Shown piece by piece: positions 1 to 11,150 of a stretch of DNA of 64,000 nt. The notes beneath the pieces were generated by a model that worked only from the letters and a program-made list of their open reading frames with translations, ran no database searches and was not told where the DNA came from. Source of the DNA: Epiperipatus broadwayi (taxonomy: Eukaryota > Onychophora > Udeonychophora > Euonychophora > Peripatidae); NCBI GenBank assembly GCA_028023455.1, contig JAQFVV010000953.1, positions 22,115 through 86,114 of the forward strand, in the 5' to 3' direction. The number at the start of each line of letters is the position of its first letter. The stretch's first letter is position 1. Made by a program: the position numbers and the translations under genes.

Positions 1-1450
1 ATTTATTCTTGGATTCAAACCCTTCTTATTTTAGTAATGTGCATTTGAAGTAAAATGGCAAAAATTTCAGTTTCATCATATAATTTAATGTAAATATTTA
101 ACAGTATGTTATTTCTCATAGACCTATCAACTTAATTGATAGCTTAAGAGTGCTTAAAACAAGATGCCAAATGTAAAGTAAATTTTGTATTTTATTGTCT
201 GAAGTGTAGGATTATATTGTTTCAGCACCATATGTTTATCAGAATTGACTGATAACTTAAACAATTTTGCAAGAAAAATGTAAAGAGTTTATTTTGGTGT
301 ATTATTTTAGTATTGAAAATATAATGTGTTTTCCCAAGTCTATCAGAGTGCGTTGATAGCTGGGATGTGTTAGAACAGAAGATAGAAAGTTATCTTATGT
401 TATCTGCTTTCATATAAACTTTTCAACTATTGATGTTAAATACATCTAGAACCCGTACCTGCACAAATTCTAAAAAAAAAACTAAATGTTTGCTTAACTA
501 GTTTGTAAATAAATGTTTTATTGTTCAAAGTTGTGTTCAGAATTCTTCTTTGACATACATTTGTATTTCATATTTCCACACATGCTCACACATTTATTTT
601 ATTTAATATGATATGATTGATATCATTTAATTTAATGATAAACATCCAGATATGATGATGTTGATTTCCTTGATCCAAACACTGTATGAGATGTCAATTA
701 TTTACTGATTTTCTAAAAAGGTTTTATCATTTAGCATTTGTTTAGATGATGAATTGAAATCAAAATGTGCCCGATTTCTTTCATTATCTAACTACCATTG
801 TTTTGTTAGGGTGTTGCTTAATTTATATCATTACTTTCATAATAGTAAATAGTAGATTGAGAAGTACAGATTTAAAGTTAAGCTATGCAATAAATTAATT
901 CCCTGAGATATTCAATTATTAATTTAGATTAAATATTAATTCAGTTAACTAGTTTGGATTATTGTATAATTAAAAGTTCAGTAACGTTAGGTTTATTTTA
1001 TATTTAGTTCCAACTTGCTATACAGTATAGTTACTAAACATTACATTTTAGTTATTAATTTAATTTTCTAATATAGTAGAGGTTGTTCAATGCATGTGGA
1101 TGATGGGAGGAGGTGAAGTATATACTATAACTTGTTAATTTAGATGGTAGAATTTTCCCAATTTAATTCTTATTTATTTAAAAATTTGATAGATATTTTA
1201 TCTCTATTAGTTATAATATTTCATCCCACATCTAATATACATTTTACACCTTATAGAACTCTATATCCCTCAACTGAGCTAAGCTAAGGTAAAACTTCAT
1301 TTAAGAGCCTCATTAATAGTTTTAATGTAAAGTTAGATCAACAGTTTATTTTATGATTCATAGAATTGGCGCCCCTGGGTATTTGTGGTTAGGAAAGGTT
1401 AGGAGAGGTGTTTGTGTATGATGATGAGGGGTTACAATATATATAGCAAG
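1..1450. other. AT-rich spacer, no gene seen
   Basis: No open reading frame, RNA gene or recognisable element is seen here. The sequence is AT-rich with short A and T runs. Confidence 0.6.
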
Positions 1451-1454
1451 CATA

Positions 1455-1970
1455 TACATTTTTAAGTCATTAAATGGGCCTTCATTTATCGTATCAGGTT
1501 ACTAAAAAAAATACATATGTATTTCGAGCACATTTGTTTTAAAATGCATTTTGTTACTCAATAAATACATACTTAATGAGCGTATACATTTTTAACTTGG
1601 AAAATAGGTCTTCACCTATCTAGGCTATTCTAAAAATTGCTGTCATTGAAGCGTAATGTCCACAACATCAGACCACTTGATATGCAATTCCCAGTTTGAA
1701 GGTCTTCACCTATCATATCAGGTTACTAAAAAATACCATATATTTCGAGCGCATTTGTTTTAAAATATGTTTTGTTACTCGATAAATATATATATAGAGA
1801 GAGCATATACATTTTTAATTCAGTAAATGTGTCTTCACCTATCTATGGCTACTCTAAAAATTGCTGTCATCACCTATCATATCAGGTTATTAAAAATAAA
1901 ATAACATATATATGTATATCGCGGATGTATTTGTTTTAAAATACATTTATAATTGAATAAGATTTTGGAA
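1455..1970. repeat. Decayed tandem repeat, about three units
   Basis: A segment containing TCACCTATC, ATCAGGTTA and TTTGTTTTAAAAT recurs near 1488-1575, 1703-1790 and 1868-1960. A second segment (CTATTCTAAAAATTGCTGTCAT and variants) alternates with it near 1618-1650 and 1845-1870. The period is about 215 bp, then about 165 bp, so the third unit is shortened. The units differ by substitutions and small indels, so this is an old array. No coding content is seen. Confidence 0.65.
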
Positions 1971-1999
1971 TTATTTGCATCAAAATCTGGGGGAAAGCG

Positions 2000-2560
2000 A
2001 AAATGTACTTGTATGTGGGTTTATTGATCAAAGTACCACGTTTGGAGGGTCAATCTCCAGGAAGAGAAAAAAATTATTACACCATTTATACACGTTTGTA
2101 CTTTACAGGCACAATCCAGGAAAAGCAAAAAAAAAAAAATCTATATCTTTCCCTTTTTTCTATTACCTATTAACAAAATTTATTATTCAATGTCTATTTT
2201 ATTTATTGTTCGAGCCATGTTTGCGATGACAATAAAATCCGTGAAAAAAAAATTTCTATACATATCTATAAACGATTCAATACACAGGATAGATAGGTGT
2301 TTCTAAATGATGTCTCATATTATCAGCATCAGAATTTGGTGAAGTAAAAAAAATTCTACATATATATGTATGTTCGTAATCTACAGAGTGTTATAATAAC
2401 TAATCGCTTGCCTCACGAATGGTCGTTCATAATCCGCGTAAGAAAAAATATTTCTATACATACATATTAACATACTTCAATACTCAGGGTAAATAGGTGT
2501 TTCTTAATGAAGCCTCATGTTGTCAGCGCCAGAATCCAGGGAAGAATCCAACCGTATGCA
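2000..2560. repeat. Second decayed tandem repeat, period about 197 bp
   Basis: Two clear units lie at about 2210-2345 and 2400-2545. Both contain TTTCTATACATA, GATAGGTGTTTCT or TAAATAGGTGTTTCT, and a TCAGC.CAGAAT block. A more diverged unit seems to lie at about 2010-2160 and shares a CAATCCAGG.AAG block. The 84-codon open frame at 1975-2229 falls inside this repeat and has no recognisable domain, so I do not call it a gene. Confidence 0.5.
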
Positions 2561-5500
2561 AGATCAAAGATGAAGAATACTTATGGATTCTGCCCTGTTT
2601 ACACACTCTAAATCTGCAAACTAACATTTTTGAGGCAAGCAATTAATCTTTTCCACACTCTGGCCCACTGGCATCAATGGTGGAGCATGAGCCTCAACTA
2701 ATTCATATGTCTAACTCTAATTATGAACTTTAATTAGACTATCTATTTATTTAAATATAAAATGGTATGTGTGTGACTTTGAGTCATCAGATAGCACAAT
2801 AATTAATTAGAAAATATTAATTTTAGAATAAAGGAATAGAGATGAACCACAGGTAGCTTAAATTCACAGATATATGTTTAATAAAACATTTTGATAATTT
2901 ATCTAATGTCTCTGATTTGATTTCATAAATTATTTAACACAAATTAAAATTCTGTCATTTATTATATCTCTGGCAAGAGAGCAGTACAGTTTATATGCCA
3001 ATCTAACAAATCTCACGATTAGCGATTTATAGAAGATGCCTGCCCAAGTCTGAGATATCGGAATGGATATTTTAAAGAGCTATTTTAAACATAATTTTAT
3101 TATGATTGAATTTATTTTAAGAGAGAAATGATTAACTCAAACTATAGGAATTGGTGTTGGAGAGAGTGACACATTTAAAATATAAATGGATCGTGATATT
3201 CGCAAATAAATATTTCAAGATTTAAAATACATAAATTAATCAGATCGTGGTTGATTCACCATCATGTGCTCAGACAAAGGAAAGTGAACAAAACCCAGCA
3301 TTCAATATTACATTACCAGCACAGACTCAATTCACCTGCCCCATTCCTGTGATGCCAAGGAATAAAGAAAGAATGGTCTGCACCATTGGCAAACCTAAAA
3401 TATTACAGGTGAAAGAATGAGAATCGCCAAAGTTAGTTAGGCTCCACTTGCCCTGGTTTTTCCCATTTTGGCTTTCATATCCTGATAAATTATGGCCAGT
3501 GAAATTATCATGTGGCCTAGTTTTGATCTAGTGATCACAAAGAACAAAAGACAAGTAATCAAGCCAAATGCCAGCAAGGCAAAATACACGTACTGGTAAA
3601 TATATTTTAGCATTTTAAATATAGAATTGTGCTGAGCTAAAGATTACATAAATGTATAGATTGACCAAGATCAGACCCACAAGAATAAAATAAGCATTAA
3701 TTGTTATTACGAATATTAAGCGACATGTCTCTCCCTTCCTTTCACTCTTTAAAAATGAAATAATTAAACTAAATAAACTCTCATGCTTGAATCTAGTGAC
3801 TCCCCACAACTAAACCATGTATGTATAAATAAAAAAAAAACACAATAATATAAAATTGTTTCATCTCAACAAAACAAAGGTTGCTCCAAAATCTTCAGAG
3901 CTAGAGAATTATTTATTTTTATTTACTGACAAACGGTCGGGAAATAGGTAGCAAAATATTTATTTAGATAAAACTTTTGTCAAGATGGAACAAAATTGGC
4001 ATATTTTCATTTCATTTAAGTAATTAATAATAATATTTTCTAAACCACATTCGAAGGAAGTTTAGCATTAAGAGGCATTAGACAGATAGAAGGAGAGCAA
4101 AGACATTAGATTTTAAGTAATAGTAAGTGTAGTTTACATAATATTAAATTAAATATTTTAAATGACATTATGGAGATTACACTTTAGAAGACACTACAAT
4201 TAACATTATTGGGTCACTGGAGTTTTAGAAGACTAAATTAGGCAGTTACAAATTTGAAACATATTATCTAATTTATTATGAGTCCATGTGGAAGTTTGAA
4301 TCCCATGATGAAAACTGAATTCCTGTGCAGGCATTGCTAGCTATGAATTGAATAAGAGAGTTCAACAGTTCATTTTTATGTAGTTTCTCTGGCTTATGGT
4401 ATTTTGATGATATTTAGGACACAGGAGAGGGGCAGGTTAATGCCATCTACTGTGCTATGATGCTTTGAACATTTTTATCATTATTTTTTTAAAATTTGAC
4501 TGACGTAGATTTTCCAGGCAATCACTGACAAAAACTGTGACTAGATGACCTCTATTGTTCTCTTTGGCTATTTATATCTTTTTCAACTATTTTTGGGAAA
4601 TTCTCTTTTTCATACACTCCAGGCTAAGTGGCTATGTTGGAATTCCGATGATCACAATTATCAACCTAAAGTATATTTGTATTGTATTCTTAAGATCCAC
4701 TCTCCCGATAAACCCAATGATTTAATTGTTTCAAATCTATTTTTAATTAAATGTAGATTTGCAGAATTTATATTTCAAATTATCTTTTCTATTTTAATTT
4801 TACTTTAATTAGAAAATCCATTACCATTTTGTTAATGGATTTTCTTTAATTTGACGCTATGGAATGTTAGTAAGGTTTATCATGAAAGCAAATCTCCAGA
4901 ATCAAATACTTAAAAAAAATATATAAAAATTTATATATTGATTTTTATAAAAGTTTCCATCTGTAATTCTATATATATATGTATTTGCATATATATATAT
5001 GGGCACCTCCAATACTTATAATAAAAACATTTTAATAGAAAACTAATACTTTAGTAACTTATTTACTGGCCTAAAACTTAAATACAGATAAAATGGCAGA
5101 CGGAAAGTTTTACAACATCGTAACACACATGGATCAGTTTGATCCTTGTCTAGTAATCTAGAAAGACATGAAGCATGGATCTGGCCTATTAATCCTATTG
5201 CTTTATTATTAAATATTGTTTATTATAATGCTAAGTAAATAAAAAAAAAGATTTATTTTGATATATATGATTTTCTATTTTAAGTTTATTAAACTGTATA
5301 ATTTTTTTTTTTTTAAAAATTAATTGTAAATAGTATGTAATTTGAAATATTTTATTTGTAAAGAAAGATATAATATTTGAAAAGGACATTCTAACATGTA
5401 AATATATGATTGTGCAAATCTATAAATAATAGAAGTCTATTGCAAGGATAAATTGGATAAATCATGAGTAAAAAAAGAAATCTTAATACATCACTATGTC

Positions 5501-6640
5501 AATAATGACTTAAATATATGGGAAATAAAAGTTAATAAATATAACTGAATTTATTTATATACTCACTTATTTTTATATTCATATAAGCATTTCTTTGTAT
5601 TTATGCTTCATTTTAAAAATAAATAGACATAGCCATGTTAAAAACAATAGGTTAAAATAATTAAAAACATTTATCTAGAAATAAAATAGCCTTCTAAACT
5701 GGTTTTTAATAACATCTTATTTTGGAATGTTATTTTAAGCAAAAATGTTTTTACAAGTTATTAGGAATAAAGAATGTTTATAAATTAATTTTACCAATAT
5801 TCATAAAGGAAACACTGCTAAAGTAATGTCAGAAGGAGAAAAACAAAATCCACAATAGATAACTTATTGCATTTGTACTTGTTTGTGTAAATGATTTTTT
5901 TCTGAAAAAATTGCATATTCTTTGAAAAAGCATCGAGGGAATTGTTTAAACAGAAAACTATGGACTGTTTTAAAAAACTGAATTTTCTACTTAAATTTTT
6001 TTTTACAATTGTTTTTTAAAGTAATCTTCATAGATTGTTATCATATAGATGTGTTTACTAGGAAATGATCTCAGAAAATAGCCATCTTTATAAATTAGAA
6101 CTTATAATAGTATAGAACTATTATTTTATTGGTGTGAATATTTAGTTTTAAAGTAAGATTGTTATAAATTTTATTAGTTAAGATTACATATTTATATTAT
6201 GTTTTATCTTTTAAAATGTTTTCAATTTTCTGTAGCAATACATTTTTTTATACATTTGGTGCTTTATTGTCATATAGTAGAACAAAGCACCTATGATATA
6301 TATTTATGTATAAATGCATTATTGTTTAAAGCCACATATTTGTAGTGATATCATATTAATAAAACTTAATTTATAAAGTACTTATGTTAGCTATTACATG
6401 ATGAAGTAAAATATAGTAAATAAAGTAGTTGTTCCAATGATATGATATCAGTGTTAGAGAAGTGAATATTATTCAAGACTGATGTTGTGATTTTATAGAT
6501 GTTAAAGAAGTAGATAAAACATATTAAATAGTTATAATTTTATTTAAATCAAATTTTATTCTTATTTTAAACAACATTTCTTTAATGATATTGATATTAT
6601 GCAACAATACACATTTTTTAAAATTTATTTCATATTTAGA
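2560..6640. other. Intergenic spacer, no gene seen
   Basis: Nothing recognisable as a gene. A block at 3240-3600 is less AT-rich than its surroundings but has no sustained open frame. A perfect 13-bp inverted repeat lies at 4811-4823 and 4833-4845 (AGAAAATCCATTA and its complement). (AT)n microsatellite stretches occur near 4970-5000. Short open frames at 3615-3809 and 4545-4808 have low-complexity hydrophobic translations without homology that I recognise. Confidence 0.55.
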
Positions 6641-6642
6641 AT

Positions 6643-7187
6643 ATTATTCTACATGAATAAAGCATGATAAACAGAGCACAAAAACATTAATTATAAACAA
6701 CAATTAGCCAAGCGCTTTCGGGACTGTATACCAGAATCATGGTGACATACTGGAACTGAACGGTTAATATTCCAGTGCAAGCTCAGTGGAACACTAGTGT
6801 TACGCTGATTAATAACGTTTTTAGACTTTGCAGTAAATCAAGTCTCTTTCAACTTCCTTTTCTGATCATTTGACTCATTGCACACAGTAGTAATATTTTG
6901 AGGATAAAACTTGTGGCCACAATTACTTTCATGATTTGAAAAAACAGAATTAACCTGCAAATCACTTTTAGATTTTTTGTACTGATAAATATGCTGTTGC
7001 AATCGCGTTAAAACATTCACCTTCGTTTCCCCAAAATAAATAGCATTACAATCAATTTTTTGGCAAGTGATGGGATAAACCACTTCATACTTCCTTTGAA
7101 TTGTTTAATAATCTATTCAAACACAAAGGGAATGAAATCCTACATTATAATCTTCACTGATAATATTTTTTAATTTCTTACTTATAG
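6643..7187 (-). mobile_element. Penelope-like element fragment, left arm of a palindrome
   Basis: This is the 3' part of a Penelope-like retroelement (PLE) on the minus strand. It covers the end of the coding region with the GIY-YIG endonuclease, then about 200 bp of 3' flank. It is almost the exact reverse complement of 7214-7776, with a 26-bp unpaired centre at 7188-7213. The reverse transcriptase domain is absent from both arms. The left arm lacks about 20 bp that the right arm has (near 7310-7330), and the arms have diverged by scattered substitutions. Confidence 0.75.
6838..7083 (-). pseudogene. GIY-YIG endonuclease remnant of a PLE
   Basis: The frame reads through a GIY-YIG-type nuclease core as found at the C-terminus of Penelope-like polyproteins. 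After a VYPITCQ start it shows the motif NAIYFGET, then an R..QHIYQYK helix and a downstream SNHESNCGH segment with His and Cys. In autonomous PLEs this domain nicks target DNA before reverse transcription. The ORF is only 81 codons. It starts inside the domain region and ends at a stop where the right-arm copy continues to a full C-terminus (residues AWFIAKSK onward), so it is a truncated relic. Confidence 0.7.
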
Positions 7188-7205
7188 GTGGCACATAAGC
7201 TAAAG

Positions 7206-7704
7206 AAAACCATCTATAAGTAAGAAATTAAAAAATATTATCAGTGAAGATTATAATGTAGGATTCAATTCCCCTTTGTGTTTGAATAGATTAATAAACA
7301 ATTCAAAGGATAATGTAGAAGAAATGAATAAGTATGAAGTGGTTTATTCCATTACTTGCCAAAAAATTGATTGTAATGCTATTTATTTGGGGGAAACAAA
7401 GGCGAATGTTTGAACACGATTGCAACAGCATATTTATCAGTACAAAAAATCTAAAAGTGATTTGCAGGTTAATTCTGTTTTTTCAAATCATGAAAGTAAT
7501 TGTGGCCACGAGTTTTATCCTCAAAATATTACTACTGTGTGCAATGAGTCAAATGATCGGAAAAGGAAGTTGAAAGAGGCTTGGTTTATTGCAAAGTCTA
7601 AAAACGTTATTAATCAGCATAACACTAGTGTTCCACTGAGCATGCACTGGAATATTAACCGTTTAGTTCCAGTATGTCACCATGATTCTGGTATACAGTA
7701 CTGA
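7206..7704 (+). pseudogene. GIY-YIG endonuclease remnant of a PLE, right arm
   Basis: This frame reads from about 7206 through an NRLINNSKDN linker, then VVYSITCQ, then the endonuclease motif NAIYLGET, and ends at TGA after the residues CHHDSGIQY. One in-frame TGA interrupts it near 7410, where the left arm has TTA (Leu), so it cannot make the domain. The C-terminal part (from about 7420) is longer than in the left arm and gives the natural end of the PLE protein. The overlapping frame at 7334-7573 is a shadow. Confidence 0.7.
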
Positions 7705-7776
7705 AAGCGCTTGGCTAATTGTTGCTTATAATTAATGTTTTTGTGCTCTGTTTATCACGCTTTATTCATGTAGAAT
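7214..7776 (+). mobile_element. Penelope-like element fragment, right arm of a palindrome
   Basis: Inverted partner of 6643-7187. Homology between the arms runs from the CTATAAG/CTTATAG centre to beyond the coding end, and fades after a shared ATTCATGTAGAATAAT block near 7765-7780. It was probably formed by one insertion event that produced a head-to-head dimer, an arrangement often reported for Penelope-type insertions. Confidence 0.7.
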
Positions 7777-7783
7777 AATTTTC

Positions 7784-8914
7784 ATTATCTGAGAGTTTTA
7801 TATTATTATATATTTAGAATATGTATCTGGAAAAACATTCTATTATTTATTTAGCTACTTAATTTGTTTATTATTATTTTAATTTAAATAAAGAATATTT
7901 TATTTAAATTAATTTGATTTTCGTATTTGTTTTATTTATAACATCACCCTACTCATTTAAACTTTAGTATATTTTATTTATTTATTAAAATTTCTGAGAA
8001 TTATAGACTAGTTATTTATTTCATATAAGTTAATTATTTAAATCCATATACTATAAGAATATATAAACAGTTATAAAAATTGTTAGATACAATAAAATTT
8101 CCTTTGATATTCAGCTATATGTTAAATGATAGATTTGTTTGTGTTGATAATATTTAAAACTCTGAGAATTTATCTCCCTTTATTTGATCGATTATAATTT
8201 TGCCACCAATGTATTGGCTATTATTATTTTTGATGGCAAAGTGAACTCTCTTTTTATACAGATAAAGTATATATAACTGAAAAATGAAGAATATTTGTAG
8301 TGAAAAAAGTGGAGAAAAAAGATATAAAAATATTTTGTTAGATGACAAATGAAATTGTACAAACAGAATTAGTAGTGAGACAAAAAGCAAACAATAGAAA
8401 GGGATTATTTCAAAATTTAGCATATTTTTCTTTTATAAATATGAGGTATATAGAATAATTTGGAAAAGTGATATCTGTTTTAACAGTTAAAATGAGGCAC
8501 TCTTTATTCACCAAAGGATTCAGGAAATTTTAGATAGAATTCAAAAAGAAATAAGTAGTTGCATTTGGTTGGTGAATTGTGAATTGCAAATGATGCTAAT
8601 AATGAAAAAATGGGGTGAATTTTTTTTAATAAGAAAAATTAAAAACAATTTTAAATTGTTTGGAAGTGATAGTATATAAATGAAAATAGATTATTAATAA
8701 AAATAGCATTTAATTGTATTATATGTATTTGTGATGTATGGTAATCATTCTAAACATATTAAGTCCAATTTAAAATTTTTATTAGCCTTTTGCAGAGATG
8801 GCATTTAAAGTTGAATGCCTTATAAGAACGATCTTCAAATTTCCAATGCGTCTGTATATTTTAACTTTTTGAAAATTTTATATCAAATTCTGAGTTCACA
8901 ATAAAGCAATATAA
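7784..8914. repeat. AT-rich spacer with a repeat shared with 11.8-12.5 kb
   Basis: The part at about 7860-8290 matches 11816-12530. Shared blocks include TATTTAAATTAATTTGATT, ACAATAAAAT.TCCTTTG, AAA.CTCTGAGA and the GCCA.TGTATTGG / GCATCCAATGTGTTAG pair. It is an unclassified dispersed repeat, possibly non-coding LINE or PLE flank. The 89-codon frame at 8154-8423 (minus) is low-complexity hydrophobic and is not called. Confidence 0.45.
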
Positions 8915-9100
8915 CAGTGGTTCTCAACCGGTGGGTTGTGACCCCTTTGAGGATCAAACAACCTTTTCACAGGGGTCGCCTAAGACCATTGGAAAACACA
9001 TTTTCAATTCATAACAGTAACAAAATTAAAGATTGGGGGTAACCACAACATAAGGAACTGTATTAAAGGGTCACGGCATTAGGAAGATTGAAAGCCACTG
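8915..9100. mobile_element. SPIN-like hAT miniature element (MITE)
   Basis: A 186-bp non-autonomous DNA transposon. The left end starts CAGTGGTTCTCAACC and the right end closes GATTGAAAGCCACTG, imperfect terminal inverted repeats. It is flanked by a perfect 8-bp target duplication CAATATAA (8907-8914 and 9101-9108), the length expected for hAT elements. The internal blocks CACAGGGGTCGCCTAAGACC and GGAACTGTATTAAAGGGTC agree with what I know of SPIN/hAT elements, a family known for horizontal transfer among animals. No transposase is encoded. Confidence 0.85.
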
Positions 9101-9108
9101 CAATATAA

Positions 9109-10290
9109 CATTGATTTCTGTTTGAACACACTACATTAAAATTAATAAGGAATGATGCACTGTAGAGATATACGTTTATATATGTGGATGAATGATCTAA
9201 AAGTAAAATTAATAAAAATGATTTAGACTAGTTACTATAACTTCAATACTTGCAAGTGTATACATGTGCACGTTTATTTATTCTGTTTTAAATTTAAAGG
9301 AATACTATTTAAAATTATAGTTAACCATTTTAATTTTAAAATAAAGGGAATGTTTATTATGACAACAAATAAATAAATAATGTAACATTCATTTCTATTA
9401 ATATTTATAGTTTAAATTTAATATATAGGGTATATAAATTTAAATGGAATTGTAATATTTATTTTGAAAATATTTGTTAAATATTATTTTGTAATTTCAA
9501 ATCTTATTTGCAATGAATGCCATGTTTTCTTTAAAAAGACTTTTTTTTGCATGTAAGTAATGTGTGTAGTGCAATTTAAACAATAAAAATTGAGATCAAG
9601 GGAAAATGAGTTAAATATTTTATTGAAATCTTATTGCATCACCATAGCAACAATACATAAATCCTGATATTAACAAGAACTTATGAATAAGACTGAGTTG
9701 GGTGAACCTTGCCTTTTATACCTAAAGTTTCTCTTACCAAGCATCAAATTTACTTTTGTGTGTTTTTAAAAATTTAGTCATATTTACCAGTAGTCATTTT
9801 AAAATGCAAGGCTAAGGTTCACAAGCATTTGCCTGAGGGCAAATTACCCTTTGGGATTGTCTAAATGGCTACCATCCAAAACATTGTCATAAAAAAAAAA
9901 TGCATAAATTAATGGAAAATTTAATGTTTTGGAAAATTAAATGCCATCAAAAATGCTTTTATAATGCTTCGTTCATACAACCTATTTAGTGCAAGGAAAA
10001 GTTAATTCATTTTGGATAAATAACTTATTGTGAACATCTGCTTTTAATTACTTTTAAGAAAATTGGAATGATTGCATCATCCTAGGAGTGTTATGAAAAT
10101 AGAAGCAATGAGGGGATTGATTTATTTAAAATTGCATCATCTTAAATCTACTATAAATTAAAAATATGGGAATTATCTTCATGGAAAAACTAAAAAAACT
10201 TTACTTATCAATTGATAATTTTTCTTTTCATTTATGATTATTATTATTAATAAAATACAAAATCCTCATAATATACTATTATTAGTTGAC
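9109..10290. other. AT-rich spacer, no gene seen
   Basis: No open frame, RNA gene or element recognised. Confidence 0.55.
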
Positions 10291-10390
10291 AAAAAATCAA
10301 GTCAGATGTCATATGACCTAATTTTAATAAAGCTCGTGTTTACAAATATTATATATAGAGTTCGCAAAACAAACTCCTAACAAGCTTTGA

Positions 10391-10453
10391 GAATACCCTC
10401 AACCCCAGACCAGTTTCTGCATCTAGCGTCGTAAGTGAGGTGTTAGGATATTC
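10391..10453 (-). ncRNA. Hammerhead ribozyme motif, family A copy 1 (degenerate)
   Basis: On the minus strand the order is outer stem I arm GAATATCCT, CCTCA, core CTTACGA, stem II CGC..GCA, GAAA, a tiny C-TG-G stem III, cleavage triplet GTC, TGGGG, and closing arm AGGGTATTC. Both stem I helices pair (5 bp plus 9 bp across an internal loop). The core reads CUUACGA, not CUGANGA, so the essential G5 is lost and this copy should not cleave. Confidence 0.65.
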
Positions 10454-10674
10454 ATTAGATTAAAGATACTAGGACTAGCCCAGCACTTTATCTAATGTAT
10501 AACTATTGAAAAGAAAATCTGAAACTTTCAGACATATGGCTTTCAGTCCCATATAGCTATTTGAGTTAGATAACTGGATTTTAGACATATAGATGTCTGA
10601 AAGTTTTAGATTTTCTTCTCAATAGTTATACATTAGATAAAGTGCTGGGCTAGTCCTAGTATTTTTAATCTAAT

Positions 10675-10737
10675 GAATATCCTAATATCTTACTGATGAC
10701 GCTAGATGCAGAAACAGGTCTGGGGTTGAGGGTATTC
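10675..10737 (+). ncRNA. Hammerhead ribozyme motif, family A copy 2
   Basis: The outer arm GAATATCCT (10675-10683) pairs over 9 bp with AGGGTATTC (10729-10737). The inner stem I is TCTTA/TGGGG (three G-U wobbles). Then come the intact core CTGATGA (10693-10699), stem II GC..GC with a TAGAT loop, GAAA (10711-10714), a minimal stem III C-AG-G, and the triplet GTC with predicted cleavage after 10720. Type I topology. The weak inner stem I and the unpaired C/A at positions 10.1/11.1 make activity uncertain. Confidence 0.7.
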
Positions 10738-10919
10738 TCAAAGCTTGTTAAGAGTTTGTTTTGCGAACTCTATATATAACATTTGTAAACACGAGCTTTA
10801 TTAAAATGAGGTCATGTGACATCTGACTTGATTTTTTTATCAATTTATTTTTTGCTACTAAGGCTTTGGCAATTTTATATTGCTAGAGCTATTAATATAT
10901 GGTGTATCTGAACTTAGTT

Positions 10920-11150
10920 CAGTCCTATGTGGCTATTTGAGTTAGATAGCTGGATTTTTAGACATATAGATGTCTGAAAGTTTCAGATTTTCTTCTCAAT
11001 AGTTATACGTTAGATAAAGTGCTGGTCCTAATATTTTTAATCTAATGAATATCCTAACACCTCACTGACGATGCTAGGTGCAGAAACTGGCCTGGGGTTG
11101 AGGGTATTCTCAAAGCTTGTTAAGAGTTTGTTTTGCGAACTCTATATATA
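10920..11150 (+). repeat. Third copy of hammerhead-bearing repeat family A
   Basis: From about 10925 this repeats the right arm of the palindrome: the TTTGAGTTAGATA block, the GACATATAGATGTCTGAAAG block, the hammerhead region, and the end TTTGCGAACTCTATATATAA. The hammerhead cores are 372 bp apart (10693 to 11065). The sequence between them is not clearly part of the unit, so true tandem organisation is not proven. Confidence 0.65.
11047..11109 (+). ncRNA. Hammerhead ribozyme motif, family A copy 3
   Basis: This is the best-paired family A copy in stems I and II. Outer stem I GAATATCCT (11047-11055) pairs with AGGGTATTC (11101-11109). Inner stem I is CCTCA/TGGGG with one wobble. The core is CTGACGA (11065-11071), stem II is a perfect TGC..GCA with a TAGGT loop, followed by GAAA and stem III C-TG-G. 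The cleavage triplet reads GCC and not GUC (U16.1 changed), so self-cleavage is probably lost. Confidence 0.7.

Larger units (their letters stand above)
10291..10838. repeat. Large palindrome of a hammerhead-bearing repeat (family A)
   Basis: The arms 10291-10536 and 10593-10838 are near reverse complements with a 56-bp centre. Each arm contains one hammerhead-like motif (minus in the left arm, plus in the right). Neither arm encodes protein. The repeat probably derives from the terminal region (pLTR) of a Penelope-like element or from a retrozyme, because hammerheads are known in both; that assignment is inference. Confidence 0.7.
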
